From Phaeosaccion multiseriatum (taxonomy: Eukaryota; Ochrophyta, other classes), in NCBI GenBank assembly GCA_965112735.1, contig OZ218962.1, positions 1,178,001 to 1,242,000 on the forward strand: DNA of 64,000 nt. Direction: 5' to 3'. The notes beneath the pieces are model-generated. The model did not search any database and was not told the DNA's origin. It saw only the letters and a list, made by a program, of their open reading frames with translations. The translations under genes were made by a program, and so were the position numbers. Positions 11,330 to 20,847 of the stretch are shown piece by piece; the stretch's first letter is position 1; each line of letters starts with the position of its first letter.

Positions 11330-12339
11330 CCACCTCCTCCTTACTTCATCCAACCCCCCCCAGGACTTGATCGCCACCAAGGACGGGTCGTTAGTGGAGC
11401 TTCTCTCCTCAGTCGTGCACGTGCTTTCTTCACACATCCTCCACGACTGCACTCTATGCAAGAGTAAGGGAAGGGTGTGTCTCCTCTGCAAGGAAGAAGA
11501 AGAAGAAGAAGGAGGAGGAGGAGGAGGAGGAGGAGGAGGAGGAGGAGGAGGAGGAGGAGGAGGAGGAGGAGGACTTCTGCGTAAGGCACACAGCTATGGA
11601 GCAAGCGGCGGGGTTGACAACGGCAGCAATAGTAGCAGCAGCACCATCCGGGGTCGTTGGCGGAGGAGCAGTAAGGACAAGCCTGTCCCGGGGGTAGAGG
11701 CCGGGGGCGAGGGGGAGGAGCAGCCTCCGGGGAGGAAGAAGGCAGCCGACAAGGCCACCACAGGGCTGGGGCTGATAGCGGCCATGTCGTGGGGAAAGCA
11801 CGTGCACTCTGCCCTGCACGGAGGAGACACAGGTGAAGACGTTGGAGGCGGAGGCGCAGGAGGAGGAGGAGGAGGAGGAGGAGGAGGAGGAGGGTGGGGC
11901 GGCCTGCACACCGATGCGCGCTCGCCACTGCTCTACGCCTTCATGACGGAGGAGGTTACACAATGCGGGTAAGAGGATGGAGCTGTGCTGTGCCTGTCGG
12001 GAAGCCTCGAAGCTGGAGAGGAGCGCCGTGCGGTGTGTGCGTAGCGTGTCCTTTCTTGTTCTCTCTCTGTGTATGTGTTTGTATACCTCTCTCTCTCTCT
12101 CTCTCCGTATCGCTCGGACCTCTTTTTTTCCCTCTTCTCTCGCTGTGTACGTATGTGCCCACGACCGACTGACGCTGAAACCGAAACTGCAACTGCCCCC
12201 CGCCCCCCCCCCCACACACACACCACTGGGCAGGTCCTGCCGGGAGCTCTTCCACAAGAGCTGCATACGATCGCGAGGCGAGGGTTTCCTGTGCCCTGCT
12301 TGCCACCCACCCCACCGCCCTCCACTCTCGCAGAGTTGA
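1091..12339 (+). CDS. RUN-PX-Rubicon-homology domain protein (2731 aa)
   Basis: Twelve exons join in one continuous phase: 1091-1234, 1359-1468, 1715-2902, 3237-7116, 7378-7562, 7810-8374, 8577-9544, 9774-9854, 10209-10323, 10833-11081, 11364-11968, 12234-12339. Exons 2-3 begin a RUN domain (LLGGLKDAVNDL, then FVRALCEALERCLFFG, HAFWEVLQLW). Its distal part (LPLWLRSIDSAALDG, near residue 430) is separated by about 280 low-complexity residues. Exon 4 encodes about 1290 Glu/Gly/Arg/Ser-rich residues. Exons 5-7 give a PX-like domain (HIEYVMRVTFD, VLKRLSSLLSLHARL, LPPFPDPF). The end is a Rubicon-homology zinc domain (CMGCRRDIEAEF, FCKEYCHSDEHRVIPQRAV, CTLCKSKGRVCLLC, SCRELFHKSC, LCPAC), with a Gly-rich insert of roughly 170 residues between the last Cys clusters. 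Known relatives (Rubicon, PLEKHM1, plant PX-DUF4206 proteins) act on endosomes, lysosomes and autophagosomes; a similar membrane-trafficking role is inferred. Exon 3 could be preceded by a skipped alternative exon near 1528. Confidence 0.85.
4153..6931 (+). repeat. Copies of TTGGTGATACAG element in exon 4 of the RUN-PX-RH gene
   Basis: Exact copies lie at 4153-4164, 4487-4498, 5788-5799 and 6920-6931. Variants lie at 4507-4518 (TTGGTTATCCAG), 6113-6124 (TTGGTGGTACAG), 6127-6138 and about 7025-7041. In the host frame 4153 and 5788 read L-V-I-Q, whereas 4487 and 6920 are shifted one base and read V-G-D-T. Most have CAG or GCA triplets on one or both sides. Confidence 0.85.
7680..7752 (+). repeat. 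Intronic tandem repeat, about 25-bp unit
   Basis: Three near-identical tandem units built from CCTGCCT..CTACCCATATG in intron 5 of the RUN-PX-RH gene, pyrimidine-rich on the sense strand. The third unit is slightly shorter. Confidence 0.75.
8403..8430 (+). repeat. (TTCAG)n pentanucleotide array
   Basis: About five tandem TTCAG units just inside intron 6 of the RUN-PX-RH gene, some 30 bases after the donor site. Confidence 0.8.
8515..8566 (+). repeat. 12-bp tandem repeat before exon 7
   Basis: Four tandem copies of a GGACCGTTCCCC-like unit immediately upstream of the exon 7 acceptor (exon starts 8577). They occupy the place of the polypyrimidine tract. Confidence 0.75.
8769..9023 (+). repeat. 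Copies of TTGGTGATACAG element in exon 7
   Basis: A one-change copy at 8769-8780 (TTGGTGCTACAG) and exact copies at 8808-8819 and 9012-9023. Each is flanked by CAG runs and in the frame that reads L-V-(I/L)-Q. They sit between the PX-like domain and the Ser-rich linker, not inside a predicted fold. Confidence 0.9.
10385..10810 (+). repeat. (CTAC)n/(CTCC)n intronic array
   Basis: About 425 bases of CTAC, CTGC and CTCC units fill intron 9 of the RUN-PX-RH gene up to the acceptor at 10832. No purine-rich interruption of any length is present on the sense strand. Confidence 0.9.
11250..11331 (+). repeat. (CTGC)n intronic array
   Basis: About twenty CTGC units with a few CTAC units, just before the exon 11 acceptor at 11363 in the RUN-PX-RH gene. 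Confidence 0.9.
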
Positions 12340-12504
12340 GCAGAGATGTGTACATACACAAAGAAAATGGGTTATAAAACTTGAAGCTCTTCTCTGGTTA
12401 CAGCCCTCTGCCTGCCGCGGTGCCGGGGTGACACTCTTTCCTTGTGATACTCGTTCAAAGAGTCATGCGGTGTCCTATCTATTGTCTATTGTCCCTTTCT
12501 TTCG

Positions 12505-13154
12505 TCATTTGTCCCTCAGGTGCGGCTTCTTGTGCTTGAGGATCGCCACCAGCTGCTTGAGCTTCAGGATGCGGGCAGTGCGGCTGGCGCGATTCTTGTC
12601 CATCTGTCGCTGCAGAGTAGGCTTGTTGTACCTCCGCCCGGACTCCCTGTACAAGCAGATGCAGTCCAAGAGAAAGGAAGAACAAAAGTTGTGTGTGTCA
12701 AAAGAAAAAGAGAGCAGAGACAGCGTTCAGTGTCAGAGTATGCCGGCGAGAAACGAAGATAGGGAGGATACAAGCGTTACAACGAAGCGTAGCCCCTCTT
12801 TCCCTCTCATTCACCCCCCGTCCTTCGTTTCTCAACGTGCGAACGAACTTACATGTACAACCACTCCATGCCATCAATCTTCATCGCGTCCTCAATCTTG
12901 TCAAAGGCAATCCGGGTCGCCTTCTCTTGTGAAACCCGTACCCTCCCAAACTCATCCCTGATCTCCTTGGCAAACACCTTAATGCGAGTTCGCACGGCCC
13001 CTTCCGGCCGAGTTAAGGCCCCCAGGTGATCTGCCCACACCACCGTCGAACCACTGGGTGCACAAAGGCGATGCTGCGTGTCTTGACCCAAGCCTCGAGA
13101 CCCCAGAAGACTGGCCCCTCTCCTCCAAGACGCTGGAAGCTGTCGCAGCGCCAT
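12505..13154 (-). CDS. Small basic protein, probably mitochondrial (about 153 aa)
   Basis: Two exons, 13154-12853 and 12646-12505, join in phase (donor GTAAGT, acceptor TACAG) to give about 153 residues. The N-terminus MALRQLPASWRRGASLLGSRG is Arg-rich, without acidic residues and able to form an amphipathic helix, as expected for a mitochondrial presequence. The C-terminus (SGRRYNKPTLQRQMDKN and RILKLKQLVAILKHKKPHL) is strongly basic, as in small organellar ribosomal proteins. The family is not recognised; a mitoribosomal or RNA-binding role is only a guess. It ends 166 bases beyond the stop of the convergent RUN-PX-RH gene and starts 279 bases from the UFL1 start on the other strand, so the two probably share a promoter region. 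Confidence 0.6.
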
Positions 13155-13432
13155 TTTTTAAGAGCACCGAGCAGCACTCCCTGACCAAACTTTTTTCTCT
13201 CTCCAACAATAATACCTCTACACAAAAGGATCCTGCACTTCCCCCTCCCCCTCCCTCCTTCTCGTGCCCTCCTTCTCCTCGATTTCCTCCCTGTCCGGTG
13301 CTGGTGTGGCCGTCTTTCTGTACATCGTCGTAGAGGGGGCGTGTCGTGGTTTCCAGGCCGACATGGACCCAGAGTTGGGCACTGTCCTCGTTCTCCTCCC
13401 GATTCTCGTCTTGTTCCTTCCTCTCTGTCCGG

Positions 13433-16400
13433 ATGGAGCAGCTCAGTGAGCGAGGTTGTGCAGACCTTATAGGCAAGCTACAGCGGCTTGGCCTCACAGA
13501 CGTGGTCTTCACTCTTGACGGCAAGTTAGACCTCGGTCTCTCGGGTTTGCGTGAATGCTTTCCCTACCCTCAGCAACACAAAGGCCGTCATACTGCGCTC
13601 TTCCCTCTCGTGATCGATCAGAGGATCCCTCTCCCCTCCCTCTCTCTCTCTCTCTCTCTCTCACTCTCTCACTCTCACTCTCACTATCTTTGTCACTCTC
13701 TCACTTTTTTTTTTTGTGTCTCTCTCCCTCTCTCTTTCTTTCTTTCGTTCGTTCTTTTCGCTTATTACTCTCTCTGCTCCCTCCTCTCCGTCACTCTTCC
13801 CTCTCCTCATCTCCACTTAACCCTTTCCCACGCCCCTCCTCTGAACAATCGAACAGGGAAGGCTGTTATAACGCCAAAGGCGCTCGAGGTTGAACTGGAA
13901 GCAGAGGTCCATCGCTGTGGAGGGAGGGTCGAACTGATCGATGCGCAGACAGTCATCGATGTCCCGCTGCTCCACCTGGAAGCGGCAGCCAAGAGCTTGG
14001 TGGAGAAGCAGCAACAGGAGGAGGAGCCACGAGCAGAAGCAGCAGCTGCCAGACCTGTGCTTACGATGGTGGGCCCGTCTCGGGGGCTCGTCTCATCGAC
14101 ATACTGGGACAAGATCGCCTCTGAGGCTGTCGAAGCGCTACAGCTTACCCCAAAGCTGCAAGTGTCGTGCATGGCATCGCGTTTGAATCTCCCCTCCGCA
14201 CTACTCGCACACGCCCTCTCCGCGAGACTGCCCCCCTCCATCAAACAGCAGCAGGGCAAGCAGCAAAGCCACCATGGGGGTAGTGGTGGTGGCGGCGGCG
14301 GCGGCGGCGCGAGTGAGCTCTGGCTCATTACCGAGAGCTACGAGAGAGAAGTGGCAGTAGCCATTCGAGGAGCCCTCTCGGGCGTAACTCGCCCCGTCAA
14401 CATCCCCAACTTTTTGGCAACGCATTGCGCCGACGGGGGTGGGGGCGGCTTTATTCTAAGCGATTCGGAGTGCGTGCGAATGGTGCGAGAGCTGTGCGAA
14501 GGAGAGGCTGGTGCCATCAAAGGCGTCGTGCGTGGAAGGGAGTTTGTTCCCTCCGTCTTTTTGCTGGTGCAACGGGACAGCGTGGATACGTTCTTTCAAC
14601 AGAATGGCTATTTGGAGACGTCTCGGGCTCACTCTCTCCTGGTGCGTTGGCAGCGGGCGGGGGGGGGATGGGGCGAGTGTGGGCAATCGTCGTAAGGTTG
14701 AAGGAGAGAGAATGGTGCCGTGTCACGTCATGTGAAGACATCAAGGCCGAGCAAGGCTGCGGTAACGAGACCTGATTCTCCACCCATCCCCACCCACGCA
14801 CGACTCCCCCACACCTCATTCTCCATCATCATTTTTCCTCTCTTCTCTTTCTTGCGTCTTGCCTCACAACTTCCAACTCGCATCATGTAACGTTTATGTA
14901 ACGTTTATGTAACGTTAGGTGACCAAGCCAGAGGCTTTCCTCCGGGAGTCATTCCCCGACGCCATCGCCCTAGACGGTGTGATGGTGGCCGCTGCTCTGC
15001 TCGCTACGGTGAAGGAGAATGTGGAGGTGGCCATTGCCAGCGGCGGATGGGTGGACGTGACCCCTCTCGTCCCTGAGAACCTCTCCTTCGAGAACCGCGC
15101 TGAGCTCTTGCGTATGGCATGTCGGCCAAGCAAGGGAGGGGGGGGTAGGAGTGGCCGGAGGAGCGGTGGTGGCAAAGGGAGAGGAGTAGGTGCAGGAGGA
15201 GGAGGAGGAGGAGGAGGAGGAGGAGGGGGAGGGAAGGGCGACTCTTTGATCCAAGTGGGTGGCGTGTTCGCGGTGAGCGATGCGCTGTTGAAGGAGATGC
15301 TGGAATGCCTCAAAGCAGCCGCCCGGCAGAAGGCCCTGGTGGTCATGGCGGCCGCTCAAGGGGCAAGAGGGCAGACCGCGATGAGAAAACAGCAGCAGCA
15401 GCAGCAGCAGCAGTCAGGTAGTGGTCGCAGCAGTAGCAAGACCACGCGGAAGGGGGCGAAGAGCAGCGGAGGAGGAGGAGGCAAGAGTGGCAAGGGAAAG
15501 AAGAGACGTGGTGGTGGGCACAGCGCGGCGGATGAGCAATACGAGCACGACGACGAAGAGGGCGGTTACAGTTCCGACGGCGACGGAGACGTAGTCGTTG
15601 TTGCGGAGTTTACTGAGGAGGAGATGGAAGACGCAATTTCTTCGTCCTTGGCGGCCGCGGCTCTTCCTGCTGAGCTCATCGCCGCTGTGTTGTGTGATGA
15701 CGACGAGGATGATGATGATAGAGCCTGTCCACTGCGGCTTGTGCCCCTCTGCCAAGCCGCCTTCTCGGAGGCTCTTGCTGAGGGCAGGGGAAGCGCAAGG
15801 AGGCGGGAGTTCAACGCAAGGAAGGCGTTCGAGGATTGCGTTGACGCTCGATGGAGGGGCTTTCAACTCCTTGCCAGCGGGCTTGGTGCTGGCGACGATG
15901 AGCAGAGTTGTAATGCGGAGCACCACTTGGTCAGAGACCGGCGCCTCAGCTCCCACTTGCTGCGCACAAAGGGGGCGCAGCTCGCCAGCCTCTTCACGAG
16001 CCACCTGCTGCCTCCTCCCTCCATTCCTGAGACTGTCAAAGGGGTGGCGGAGCAGGGGGCTCATACTGGTGGCACTTCCGCAACTGCGGCAGTGGTGAGC
16101 TTCGCTGCCGAGGTGAGTGTGGCTCTCGAGTCGAGCGAGGAGACCCCCGTGCTCAGCGACTCGGTCCGTGCCCGCCTCTTGAGCGATGCACAAGTCCCGA
16201 AGGAGGTTGGTGTGGCGTTGGTCACGCTGTGGGGCCTGGCGACGACGACTGAAGAACAAGACGGAGAAGAAGGAGGAGGAAGCGGCGGCGGGGTGGGCGG
16301 AGAGAGGGTGCTCGCTTTCCAGCGGCACATGAAGGAGAGAGTGCTGCCCATCTGCGACCTCGTGGCACGGGGCGTGGACAAGAAGCAGGCCAAGGCTCTG

Positions 16401-16745
16401 CTGTTCGCCCGCTCCAAGGCCATGTCCGCGCTCCTGTCCATCGCTGGCGGCGCGGACGAGACGTTTCGCACAGGCCTAGCGCTGCTCTTTCAGCGCGTCA
16501 CGGGGCGGGCCTTGCTTCTTCCCCCGGGTGGGGAGAGGGCATGCTTTCTCGGTGATGGCGACACGGAAGAAGGAGTTGGTGGTGGCGAGGGAGGAGAGCT
16601 TGGGCTTCGATACTTTCTGCCCACGGACCATCCGGCAGTGGAGGCGCTGGTCAGCCTGGCGCGGGCCGATGGCGGCTCGGCGGAGGCGGAGCAGTGGGGG
16701 GATGCTGTGAGGGAGCGCGTCCTCGCCTACAGAAAGAAGGGCTGA
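13433..16745 (+). CDS. UFL1: E3 UFM1-protein ligase 1 (UFL1)
   Basis: Three exons: 13433-about 13535, 13857-14641 and 14919-16745, giving about 904 residues (human UFL1 is 794). It transfers UFM1 to ER and ribosomal targets with UFC1, usually with DDRGK1 at the ER. Matches to the family run in order: LSERGCADLIGKL and HTLDGK-like VFTLDGK at the N-terminus; GGRVELIDAQTVIDVPL; the VDTFFQQNGYLE segment; VEVAIASGGWVDVTPLVP; then a basic Gly/Lys/Gln-rich linker and the helical C-terminal half. There is no RING or HECT domain, as is usual for UFL1. The exon 1 donor is uncertain: 13536 or 13545 both give the right phase. The start is also open, because GAGCAG before LSERGC at 13442 could be an acceptor for an undetected upstream exon. 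Confidence 0.88.
13640..13745 (+). repeat. (CT)n tract in UFL1 intron 1
   Basis: CT-rich dinucleotide and mixed CTCA tracts with a short T run, filling the middle of UFL1 intron 1. Pyrimidine-rich on the sense strand. Confidence 0.8.
14886..14918 (+). repeat. 11-bp triplication forming the UFL1 exon 3 acceptor
   Basis: GTAACGTTTAT is repeated twice and followed by GTAACGTTAG, whose last AG is the exon 3 acceptor. There is no pyrimidine tract directly before this AG, which is unusual for the window. Confidence 0.8.
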
Positions 16746-16871
16746 GAAAAGGGTAGTAAAAAGAGGAATTAATAAGGAAGAAAGGAAATGAAAAGATAAA
16801 GATAAAGTTGATTGGCGACGGCTGAACAGATACCCAACGTGCCAACGGCCTTCTCACGATCATCCCGTCAA

Positions 16872-17459
16872 ATGTCAAACGGAGCAGCGCCAGCAGCGGC
16901 AGCTTGTGGCAAAGGAGATAAGAACAAATGCTCCGGCGTCATCCTGTCCAGTGAAGAGCTGGGCGAGGTGGGAGGGAAGAACACAACACAACACCTCCAC
17001 TCTCTCGTCTTTTGTCTTATTACACCCTCCCTCCTCCCCTTCTTGCTTATCAGGCCCTACGAGAGCTCCCTCTGTGGAGGCCTGCTCCAGAGCCAGAGCA
17101 TGGAATCGAAAGGGTCTTCACCGCCAAGAACTTTAAGGTTTCAATGGCGTTCATCAATAGCATTGCAACAATCGCTGAGGTGAGCGCGTCTTCTCCCAGA
17201 GTCGGAGAGATGGAGTTCTCATATCGATGCTTTGAATGAACTCACACGTGACTCGGCTAATCAGGAGCAACAACATCATCCGGATATCCACCTCACGAGC
17301 TACCGCTGCATCCGGCTCGTCCTCTTCACCCACAGCGTGGGCGGTGTGACGGAGAGTGATGTCCTTCTGGCCAAGAAGTTCGACAGCTGCCCTGTCGTGT
17401 ACAGCCCCAAGTGGCTGCGAGAGAACCCCAAGGTAGAGCAAGTGCTCAGGAAGTCTTGA
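16872..17459 (+). CDS. Pterin-4a-carbinolamine dehydratase
   Basis: Three exons, 16872-16967, 17054-17179 and 17265-17459, all joining in phase 0, give 138 residues. The enzyme dehydrates 4a-hydroxytetrahydropterin during tetrahydrobiopterin recycling, and some family members also act in molybdopterin-related or transcriptional roles. The full signature is present across the exon 2-3 junction: E-x3-H-H-P, then Y after six residues, H after nine more, and D after eight (HHPDIHLTSY, LFTHSVGGVTESD). The preceding helix VFTAKNFKVSMAFINSIAT also fits. The N-terminal 32 residues are Ala/Ser/Lys-rich and not a clear targeting signal. It starts 127 bases after UFL1 on the same strand. An in-frame upstream extension to 16812 lacks an ATG, so the first ATG was chosen. 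Confidence 0.9.
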
Positions 17460-18928
17460 AGATGGGACCGGCGGTACATATGTGTCCATCCATCCCTGGG
17501 GGGATGGAGTCAGGTGCTGGAGGGGATGAGGGCAGATAGACCCCTCGCATCCCTTTTCATTCCTCGTACAATATCATGGTCCCTATCTGCCTACCGAGTG
17601 CTCTGCAGTGTGACTTCAGGGGCGGGGATAGAGGGGGGCAGGAGTTCACAGCCATCGCACTGCCTCCACCCGCAGAGGATCCCGAAGCCTCAAAGCCGCA
17701 CCACGCGCACCGAAACCCAAGGGCGAGGCATCTACTCTGGTGAAGAATTGAAGAGCTCACACACAATGTTTACTAGCTCAATCCTTATAACTCCCTCCCA
17801 TGTCAATGTTCTATTGCGGACACTTCCTTCACGAATTACATTGACAAAAAGGAAGCTTTCTGGGTCTTTGGGTGAGGGCAGCGCCCCTCCCTGCCAAATC
17901 AATGCCCCACTTCATCTTGGCCTCACATATCCTGGCAGAGACTGACTCTACAGTGCAGTGCTCACCCCTTGGGGGCTTGACCCTCCCATCCCATATCCAG
18001 AGGACGGGACAGCGTCCGCCACCATACATGGTCCTCGCCAAAGACCTGATAGAGACTCAAGTTCTTGAACATGCAAAACACAATCGCCCCCACAGCTTCA
18101 AAGCTTCCATCCGCGAGGATATAGAGGCATAACAGCTCCGCTGCAGAGCCCGTGTGATTCCTCTGACGCACACTCTCCAGGTGAAACTTGAAGGGTAAAT
18201 GCGATAACACGCTGGCCTCTTGACGCTTGCCTCTCCTAAAGTGGAGGCCCTTTGACGAGGCCCATCGTCCTGCTCTCTTATTTGTCCAGGACTCACTCAT
18301 CCTGCTGTCTTGTCTGTCAGCACTCATCCACTGGCTGGTCTTGTCACCACTCATTCCTCCGCTCTCTTGTCTGTCACCACTCCCAAGCGCCACAGTCACT
18401 TCCTTAGCTTGGCCACAGACCCCTTCCACTGGGATGGGCCTATTGCATATATTCGCAAGAGTGGCCTGGACGTAAGCAGTAGAGAAAAGACCCCACCTCT
18501 TCTGTCCTCTTGCTCACTTCCCTCCTCCTCCTCCTGCTCCTGCTGCTGCTGCTGCTGCTGCTGCTACTACTACTACTGCTACTGCAGCTGCAAAGTCCCC
18601 AAGATACACCTCAGCCGCTCAACACGCTCCAGGGGGGGCGAAGACGGCTGCACAGGACAGGTGCAGCAGTTCATGTGAGACCGCTCAATCAGTTTGCCCG
18701 CGCGAAGCCTACCCCCTCCTTCATTTGTTCTGCTTCTGCTGCTGCCGGTGCTGCTGCAGACTCGATGTTTGAAGTCCCAAGACGTGAGCTGTGTCCGAGA
18801 GCAGGCCGTGGAAACACAGGCTCCTTTGCGCACAGAAGCACAGCACCTTCCCCTCTCCCTCGCTCCACGTCACACACTCCTCGTCGGCTCCTGATGATAG
18901 GTGGGTGGTCCTGCGGCTCCCGCGGCTC
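17460..18928. other. Unresolved region between PCD and COX20
   Basis: No gene can be assigned with confidence. A possible plus-strand exon at about 18420-18471 (acceptor CACAG, donor GTAAGC) would read PFHWDGPIAYIRKSGLD and might join a segment starting VPKIHLSRST at about 18597, but no upstream exons or family match were found. The minus strand has an open stretch near 18000-18200 of uncertain meaning. A degenerate tandem repeat of about 29-40 bases (TCATCC..GTCTTGTCTGTCA) spans about 18280-18385, and a CTG/CTC run lies at 18519-18590. Confidence 0.3.
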
Positions 18929-19515
18929 CTAGAGGCGTCGGTCTTCCCGCGTGTCCTCCGGACTCCCCATCTCCTTGAAGCCCTGGTGTCGCATGGCATC
19001 TCTCAGCATGCGCTTCTTCTGCCGCTGCTCCGCGCTGCACGTGGTGAAGTACACCGCGGAGCAGAACATGCACGTGAGGAAGCCCCAATCGAAAGCCCGT
19101 CTACCGGGTTTGCCCATCCGCCAGCGGTGGACGCCCATCATGGTGCCTGGGGGGGAGATAATGCGTTGGCGTCATCGTATCGGATGTCAGGGAGAAAGAA
19201 AGCGGCGCTTCAGCTGCTAGTGAAGAAGCAAAGACACAGGATAAAGAGAGTAGCAGCAGCAGCAGGAGGAGGAGGAGGACGATAAAAGAGACAGGGGGAC
19301 ACAAGGGTGGCATGCTGCTGCATTTGGAGAGAAGGGTAGGAGAAGGGATTGGGGTATAGGCCATGTACGAGGGGGACGAGAAGCTGACCTGAAGTCATGC
19401 CGGCGAGCAACGACGTCCTCAAGCACGGCACGCCTTGGATGGCCTTCTTGACGTCATTGAGAGCCTCAAAGTCCAGAAAAGAGCTCTCCTTCTCACTATC
19501 CCCCGGTGAAGTCAT
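18929..19515 (-). CDS. COX20: Cytochrome c oxidase assembly protein COX20
   Basis: Two exons, 19515-19389 and 19146-18929, give 114 residues, close to human COX20 (118). COX20 is an inner-membrane chaperone for newly made Cox2 during complex IV assembly. The family pattern is present: a short N-terminus ending in VKKAIQGVPCLRTSLLAG with the conserved V-P-C-x-R-x-S/G motif, a hydrophobic hairpin (FDWGFLTCMFCSAVYFTTC), and a charged tail QRQKKRMLRDAMRHQGFK. The first transmembrane helix is weaker than usual because the intron joins at G-T-M-M-G-V-H-R-W. The identification rests on motif order and length, without an alignment. Confidence 0.75.
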
Positions 19516-19639
19516 CGCGACGGAGTGTCAGGGATAAGAGAGGGAAAGGGAGAGAAAGAAGAGAGAGGGAGAGGGGTGGCAGTGGTCCCAGTTTCAGTTC
19601 AAGTTTATGATTTATTGACTTTTTCATTATCACAGCATA

Positions 19640-20539
19640 TTGCACCCACAGATATGCCCGCTCATCGAGCACCTCCTCCTCTACCGCCTGTGGTGGTGGT
19701 GCTGCTGCTGGTAGTGCCGTGGTGGTGCCAGTGGCGGTGCCGTGTGGTATCGATGAAAGCGAAGTCGTACCTACCCGGCGCGTCCTTCCGTCCTTCCAAC
19801 TCATCAAACCCAACGCTCCCCCCTGTCGTAGAGGCACAAAGCCCTGTCGTGGAGCCGTATCGCAGGACAAGGCCTGCCGCACAGTGGTCGAGCGGTCAAG
19901 CGCCTCTCCCACACCCGCCCTCGCTCCTGCCTACACTAGCTCGGACTGTGCCGCCTACTCAAGTAAGTGACGGACAAAGCCCCGCACTCGGAGTGAGTGA
20001 GAGGGCCACTTCCCTCCCTGTTGGTAGGGGAGCGCGGTCGCAAGCGGAGGCCCCAGCGGGGGGGGGGAGGACGTCAAGACTGGAATGGCGGTGACTGAAT
20101 CACCAACATGGGGGGGAGCACATCACATGCCTCTTCCTCCCCCCCCTTTCTCTTCTCTCTCCCTCTCTCTCTCTCTTCTCATGCTTCTCAGACAAGTCAA
20201 GAGAGGGCAGTTGCAACCCCCGCCCACGGAATGAATGCTCTCGAAAGGCCACCCGTCTCGCTGCGAAACCACCACACAAACACACACACCACCACCACCA
20301 CGCGGGTGTCACCCCGCCTGATGCCGCATGCCCTCTGTCTGCTGAGAGCAGGGCCATACCCTCATCAACAAAGGGCTCGTCCAAGTATGCGTACGCCTTT
20401 GCTTCCCCACTCCGTTGTTGGCGAGGGCCAATGGTGGCCTCTCACACCCGCTTCCACCCCTGGGGGCGCTCCTTCCACCCCTGGGGCCGCTCTGGTCTCC
20501 TCGCTCAGCGAGGGCTGGGCTCAGACGGGCGGGTCATGG
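19640..20539 (+). CDS. Doubtful two-exon hypothetical protein
   Basis: A good donor (CTCAA/GTAAGT, 19966) and a pyrimidine-rich acceptor (CTTCTCAG, 20190) suggest a plus-strand intron. Two frames stay open across it. One reads VPCGIDESEVVPTRRVLPSF, crosses the junction and ends at 20539; another ends at 20650. Both are Pro/Ser/Arg-rich and show no domain. The minus strand is also open at 19912-19620. Codon choice does not decide between them. A transcript here is plausible given the splice signals, but the frame and start are not determined. Confidence 0.25.
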
Positions 20540-20664
20540 TGCGGTAGCCTAATCAGTGACTTATCAGGGACTGACCTTAGGGGCCGAACTGGCCGCTGGA
20601 ATGAGCCGAGCGAGGCCGCGTTTTGTCCAGCGAGCCGGGTGTCGCTCTAAAGGAAGGACTTTTC

Positions 20665-20693
20665 CTTCCTCCTCCTTCTCCTCCACCTCCTCC

Positions 20694-20728
<35 letters not shown>

Positions 20729-20736
20729 CCCCCCAA
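20665..20736 (+). repeat. (TCC)n tract
   Basis: Imperfect TCC/CTC array of about 70 bases between the doubtful 19.6-20.5 kb candidate and the end of the GT14 gene. Confidence 0.85.
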
Positions 20737-20847
20737 ACCTTCTCTTCGCATGCAGCTGCACTTCGCTCAGAGCCCTGCCTTTCTGTGACTAGGGGCCTTT
20801 GCTAAAGTAAAACAAAAAAGCGCTGCTGCCTCGGCCTTTCTCCCCTT

